Part shown: piece after piece, positions 19,648-22,500 of the stretch
Layout: each line of letters begins with the position of its first letter
Numbering within the stretch: the stretch's first letter is position 1
Assembly (NCBI RefSeq): GCF_008831285.2
Contig: NW_022205071.1
Span: forward strand, 10,001 to 32,500
Direction: 5' to 3'
Length of the DNA stretch: 22,500 bases
Source: Nymphaea colorata
Taxonomy: Eukaryota; Streptophyta; Magnoliopsida; Nymphaeales; Nymphaeaceae
Translations under genes and position numbers: made by a program
The notes under the pieces: model-generated
What the model saw: only the letters and a program-made list of their open reading frames with translations
What the model was told of the DNA's origin: nothing
Databases searched by the model: none

Positions 19648-19686
19648 CTACCCGGCCGGACAGGACCCCGGCGCAAACCCAATAGG
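19648..19686 (-). repeat. Conserved CCGGCCGG box, right LTR copy
   Basis: It is identical to the unit D copy. In the 5' LTR it lies on the U5 side, about 110 bases before the PBS, where a leader RNA structure or dimerisation signal could sit. Confidence 0.7.
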
Positions 19687-19809
19687 ACGAGAAGTACAGG
19701 TAGGGTGTTCCCAAAAACCTAACTAAGTAAAAACCTACTACAAATAACTACAATGGGTGTGAGGCTTTACAAGCGTTTGCGATACATCAAAGCACTCGCA
19801 TCTCACTCA

Positions 19810-19811
19810 TT
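19810..19811. other. Scar of the 987-bp deletion
   Basis: Sequence jumps from the equivalent of 12886 (..CTCACTCAT) to the equivalent of 13874 (TTAGGCCAG..). No shared bases of note are seen at the two breakpoints. Confidence 0.8.
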
Positions 19812-20158
19812 TAGGCCAGTCGGGTGAAGAAGAAAGAAGCCTAAAGGGGAGTTGCCTAAGAGTTGATGTGGTGGCGAGTGAGGTTGACTAATTGGGACGA
19901 GCTGTGGCTAGGCTGGTCTTGCCTAGATGAGTGACGCCACACGAGCCTAGCTAACTAAGATAGAACACGCCAAGGTAGGCAGGTCGTGGCAAAGGGAGGG
20001 CCACAAGGAAGAGGCGCTAGAGGGAAACTAGCGATAAGGCAAGGTTCGGTTGATTCTTTCCTAACGAGTAGGGGAAGAATCAATCTAGGATCTTCTCGAT
20101 ATTAATAGAAGAATCCAAAGAAGGCTGGCGAGATCTTCTGCTCTTCTCAGGAGGAGGA

Positions 20159-20598
20159 CACGTGGACGTGGATCAAGGAATTAGGGAGGATATGTTTTAG
20201 GTAAGGCCACACAAGGACGAGAGGGAGACGAAATAGGAAAGGATAAGGACGTGTTAAGGGAGTTGCCAAAACCGTGGAGAGGGTAGGACGCGTGAAATGG
20301 ATGAGGAAGGTGCGTGGGGCCAGGCCACTCGTGAGGGAGGCGAGCTGGATGGTGAGGTGGCAAGTAAGGTCTACGAGATTAGGACACGTGGACACATCAA
20401 GGACTAAGGATTCATGCGACTAGGGTTGAGGGCTAGGAGAAGAAGACACCAAAACGGAATGGGTGAGGCCACTAGAATTGATTTCCTAAATGAGTGGGAT
20501 ATAATGAAGTGGAGGGGATCTCGACTGGAATCAAATCAACTAACGGGTACAGCTGATTGACTCGACCAAGGGCAAGTGAAGTGGATGGCTGACACGTG
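20159..20598. promoter_or_regulatory. G-box (CACGTG) cluster, right LTR
   Basis: Perfect CACGTG occurs at 20159-20164, 20385-20390 and 20593-20598, matching the three in unit D. Confidence 0.45.
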
Positions 20599-20640
20599 GT
20601 ATGATGGACGAACAGGATTACACAAGGAAAGAGCAAGATG

Positions 20641-20647
20641 ACTTACC
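20641..20647 (-). other. Candidate 5' splice donor, right (5') LTR
   Basis: The minus strand reads CTTG/GTAAGTC. It lies about 1.15 kb downstream of the TATA-like box and about 1.1 kb before the PBS. It is the copy that would serve the genomic transcript. Confidence 0.45.
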
Positions 20648-21141
20648 AAGTTTGGAGCGGCGGCCAAGGAGCGCACGTTGAAGCACCGGCTGCTAGGGTT
20701 AATCCCTAGGGCGATCCTCCAAGTGTTTGACCAGAACGCCCCTCACGGCTACCTTGAAACTCGGACTAATTCGAGGGCAGATCTGTCCTTGGACGCCGGC
20801 AACAATGGAGATGACCGGAGATGTTGCAGCGATCACCGGAAATGGAGATTTCCGGCCAGGGACGACCTTATCCTAGTCGACTTGACTTAACACCAAATCG
20901 GCCGAATCAAGCATTTCTCGAGGCGAACACTCTGAAATATATTCTCTGTTGTGTTAACGCCTCATTCCACCATTTTCGAGTCTTTCTTCTTTCTGTTTGT
21001 GCAGGTGGAATGCCTCTTGAGACCGAAGCACGTTAGCCCCTTTTTGGAGGCCTTTTCACCGCCGGTTTCTCAAGGACTTGTGGGGTTCGATCCAAGAGAT
21101 AGAACGCCAACTCCAGATCTTGTAAAAGAGATCTAAGGGTA

Positions 21142-21187
21142 GTTTTCCACCGGAAAACCAGAGTCTCCTCACGGGTTTAGCACCGTG
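21142..21187 (-). other. Pair of short inverted repeats, right LTR
   Basis: The 7-bp stem GTTTTCC/GGAAAAC (21142-21158) and the 6-bp stem TCACGG/CCGTGA (21169-21187) are both perfect here. The second is also perfect in unit B. They fall in the predicted transcribed leader. Confidence 0.4.
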
Positions 21188-21710
21188 AATCAGACCTAGG
21201 TTGCGGGAGAATACTCCTCTAGAACGCTCCCAACAATAATCCGTTTTTGACTTAGGATCTCGAGTACCAACCTGTTTTTGTCGATATTGAGGCAGCACGT
21301 TGGCACGAACGACCTCAATCTTCTCGGATGTAGATCAGCCTCTCTGCCCTCACGTGGTCCGAAGGTAGGCACCGAATCTAGCTATCTTGCCGTGGGGAAC
21401 TTCGTGGTCCAAGGAGACGCGAACGCCGGAGCCTTCGTGGTTCCTTAAGCCTTTTGCCGTAGGTTGAGGGTAAGGGAGAAGATAAGAAACCAAGGACGAG
21501 AAGAGGAGAAAACCTGCGGTTCTAGATCTGGTTGAAGATGATGCAGTCTTCACCGTGGGGTTGGAATGAAGAAGACGTCAAGGGGATTGACGCTAGGGCT
21601 TGGAGATTCCATGAGGACGAGTGCGAGAGAAGAGCTGCGCCATGGGTGAGAGGGACGCCGAGGAAAGGGGTGAGGCCACCGCGGGAGAGGGGTGATCCAG
21701 ATGAGAACTC

Positions 21711-21839
21711 GAGAGAGGGAAAGCGCCTTCCGCCCAACACAATTCCTTTCAATTCATTTTGTCAAAAAGCATACATTTTACAATGTATCAAACGTTTAAA
21801 TACTAACCTAGTAACTCGGTTCACATTCCGAACCGGTTC
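21711..21839 (-). promoter_or_regulatory. Putative element promoter in the 5' LTR
   Basis: On the minus strand there is GAACCGGTTC (21839-21830), a GAACCG half-site (21822-21817), a TATTTAAA box (21802-21795), and then a pyrimidine-rich tract (about 21725-21711). Transcription is expected to start about 30 bases after the TATA box, near 21765, and to run leftward into the FHA-like ORF. Confidence 0.5.
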
Positions 21840-22295
21840 TTCTACTGAAACGAATCAAACTAAAAGAAATCAAATCTGATATAAATTGGACGCTACCTGT
21901 CCGACGCTAAGCTAGACCCGCGGATCCTTGAAGATCCGTTGCACTTGAGCGCAAGGTTGAGCTCGGGTAGGCTCAACTCGACTTGCCTAGGTTCCGCCTA
22001 GGCTCACCATGTTCCGTCTTGGTTCTAGGAGTCAACATAGGTTCAGACGACTTAACGAGTTTGGGTCCTAGAACTAGATCATTACCACCGTAAGGCTCAA
22101 TCTGAAAACCCCTTGCGCTTGACAGTTGATGCTCCGCCCTCTCCACCCTTGCAAGAACTTCAAGCTGCTCTTTAACCTCTTCGGTCGGTTTTGAACGTGT
22201 TGGTGCATGTGCCTCCTGCCCATACGAGCCCTTTCAGACCTACCTTCGCCCTGGGTTTGGTCCAGATGACCTTACCAGAATTTTGGCTCGTAACA

Positions 22296-22300
22296 GCTTC
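22296..22300. repeat. Target-site duplication, right copy (GCTTC)
   Basis: GCTTC directly follows the outer LTR end ..CGTAACA and matches 1004-1008. Confidence 0.88.
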
Positions 22301-22500
22301 CGTAGCTGTCTTTTCAGCTTCTCCTGCGTCCGGTTTTGCCTGGGCCATTTGTAGTCCACGCGGTGCGACTGCCTTCTTCTCGGCCTCCGACTGCTGTCAA
22401 GGCCTTTGTTTGGCAGGTGCTATGCAACGTGTCCTTCCCTGCCTGGCCCTCGGCCTGCAGTGCTCGCTGTTCCCCGACAGCGCCTGCGGTGTCCTTTGGG
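22301..22500. other. Right flank, unidentified
   Basis: These 200 bases are pre-existing DNA at the insertion site. They are GC-rich. One plus-strand frame is open throughout and reads as Ala/Ser/Cys-rich peptide, but the length is too short and the composition too biased to call coding. No clear continuation of the left-flank tandem unit is seen. Confidence 0.4.

Larger units (their letters stand above)
1009..22295 (-). mobile_element. Non-autonomous LTR retrotransposon with composite giant LTR
   Basis: The element is complete. It has outer ends TG..CA in both directions, a matching 5-bp target duplication, and in minus orientation a 5' LTR (22295-19540), a two-base spacer, a tRNA-iMet PBS, an internal region of about 3.2 kb with one long ORF, a polypurine tract, and a 3' LTR (16358-1009). 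I see no zinc knuckle, aspartic protease, reverse transcriptase, RNase H or integrase motif, so it cannot move on its own. It compares with non-autonomous classes such as LARD or TR-GAG, but the coding part is FHA-like rather than a recognised GAG. Total length is about 21.3 kb, mostly LTR. The high similarity of unit D to the right LTR indicates a recent insertion. Confidence 0.88.
19540..22295 (-). repeat. 5' LTR (right), 2,756 bp, internally deleted
   Basis: It runs from TGTTAGG at 19540 to GGCTCGTAACA at 22295. Its first 29 bases equal those of unit A and its remaining 2,733 bases equal unit D apart from substitutions and the 987-bp gap. It carries the promoter zone, donor-like site, G-boxes and CCGGCCGG box described separately. 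As the 5' LTR it should drive the FHA-like ORF. Several short open frames in it simply repeat those in D. Confidence 0.9.

Noticed and set aside
22301-22500. Open plus-strand frame through the right flank
   Set aside because: Only about 66 codons, GC-rich and biased in composition, no recognisable domain and cut by the window end.

Overview
The window is eukaryotic, almost certainly plant, nuclear DNA dominated by one very large LTR retrotransposon. The plant call rests on a primer-binding site complementary to plant initiator tRNA-Met, a 3' polypurine tract of the type found in plant Ty3/gypsy elements, long repeat-rich non-coding sequence, and the absence of any bacterial-style gene packing.

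Layout. Positions 1-1003 are an older repeat array (an inverted copy followed by direct copies of a roughly 200-bp unit). A 5-bp target-site duplication, GCTTC, lies at 1004-1008 and again at 22296-22300. Everything between (1009-22295, about 21.3 kb) reads as a single insertion in minus orientation: 5' LTR at 19540-22295, PBS at 19526-19537, a 3.2-kb internal region with one long minus-strand ORF (16435-18675), a polypurine tract at about 16361-16374, and a 3' LTR at 1009-16358. The last 200 bases are right flank with nothing recognisable.

Three things stand out. First, the LTRs are very unequal: 15,350 bp on the left and 2,756 bp on the right. The left LTR is a head-to-tail array of four diverged LTR-like units (A 1009-4990, B 4991-9110, C 9111-12638, D 12639-16358). 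Unit D and the right LTR are nearly identical, with about 14 substitutions by eye and no other indels over 2,733 aligned bases. The right LTR also starts with the same 29 bases as unit A, so it looks like the 15-kb LTR with two internal deletions (about 11.6 kb and 987 bp). Second, the internal region has no visible gag, protease, reverse transcriptase, RNase H or integrase. It encodes an intact 746-residue protein whose N-terminus resembles a forkhead-associated (FHA) domain, followed by a long, charged, low-complexity region. Third, each unit repeats the same regulatory-looking layout on the minus strand: an inverted repeat, a TATA-like box, a pyrimidine-rich leader, a 5' splice-donor-like GGTAAGT about 1.0-1.2 kb downstream, CACGTG motifs, and in most units a conserved GC-rich box with a CCGGCCGG palindrome.

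How it may work (inference): transcription starts in the LTR, the leader may be spliced from the LTR donor into T-rich CAG sites just after the PBS, and the FHA-like protein is translated. Reverse transcription and integration would have to be supplied in trans by an autonomous, probably Ty3/gypsy, partner. The element is therefore best called a young non-autonomous LTR retrotransposon with a composite multi-unit LTR and an unusual FHA-like cargo or structural gene.
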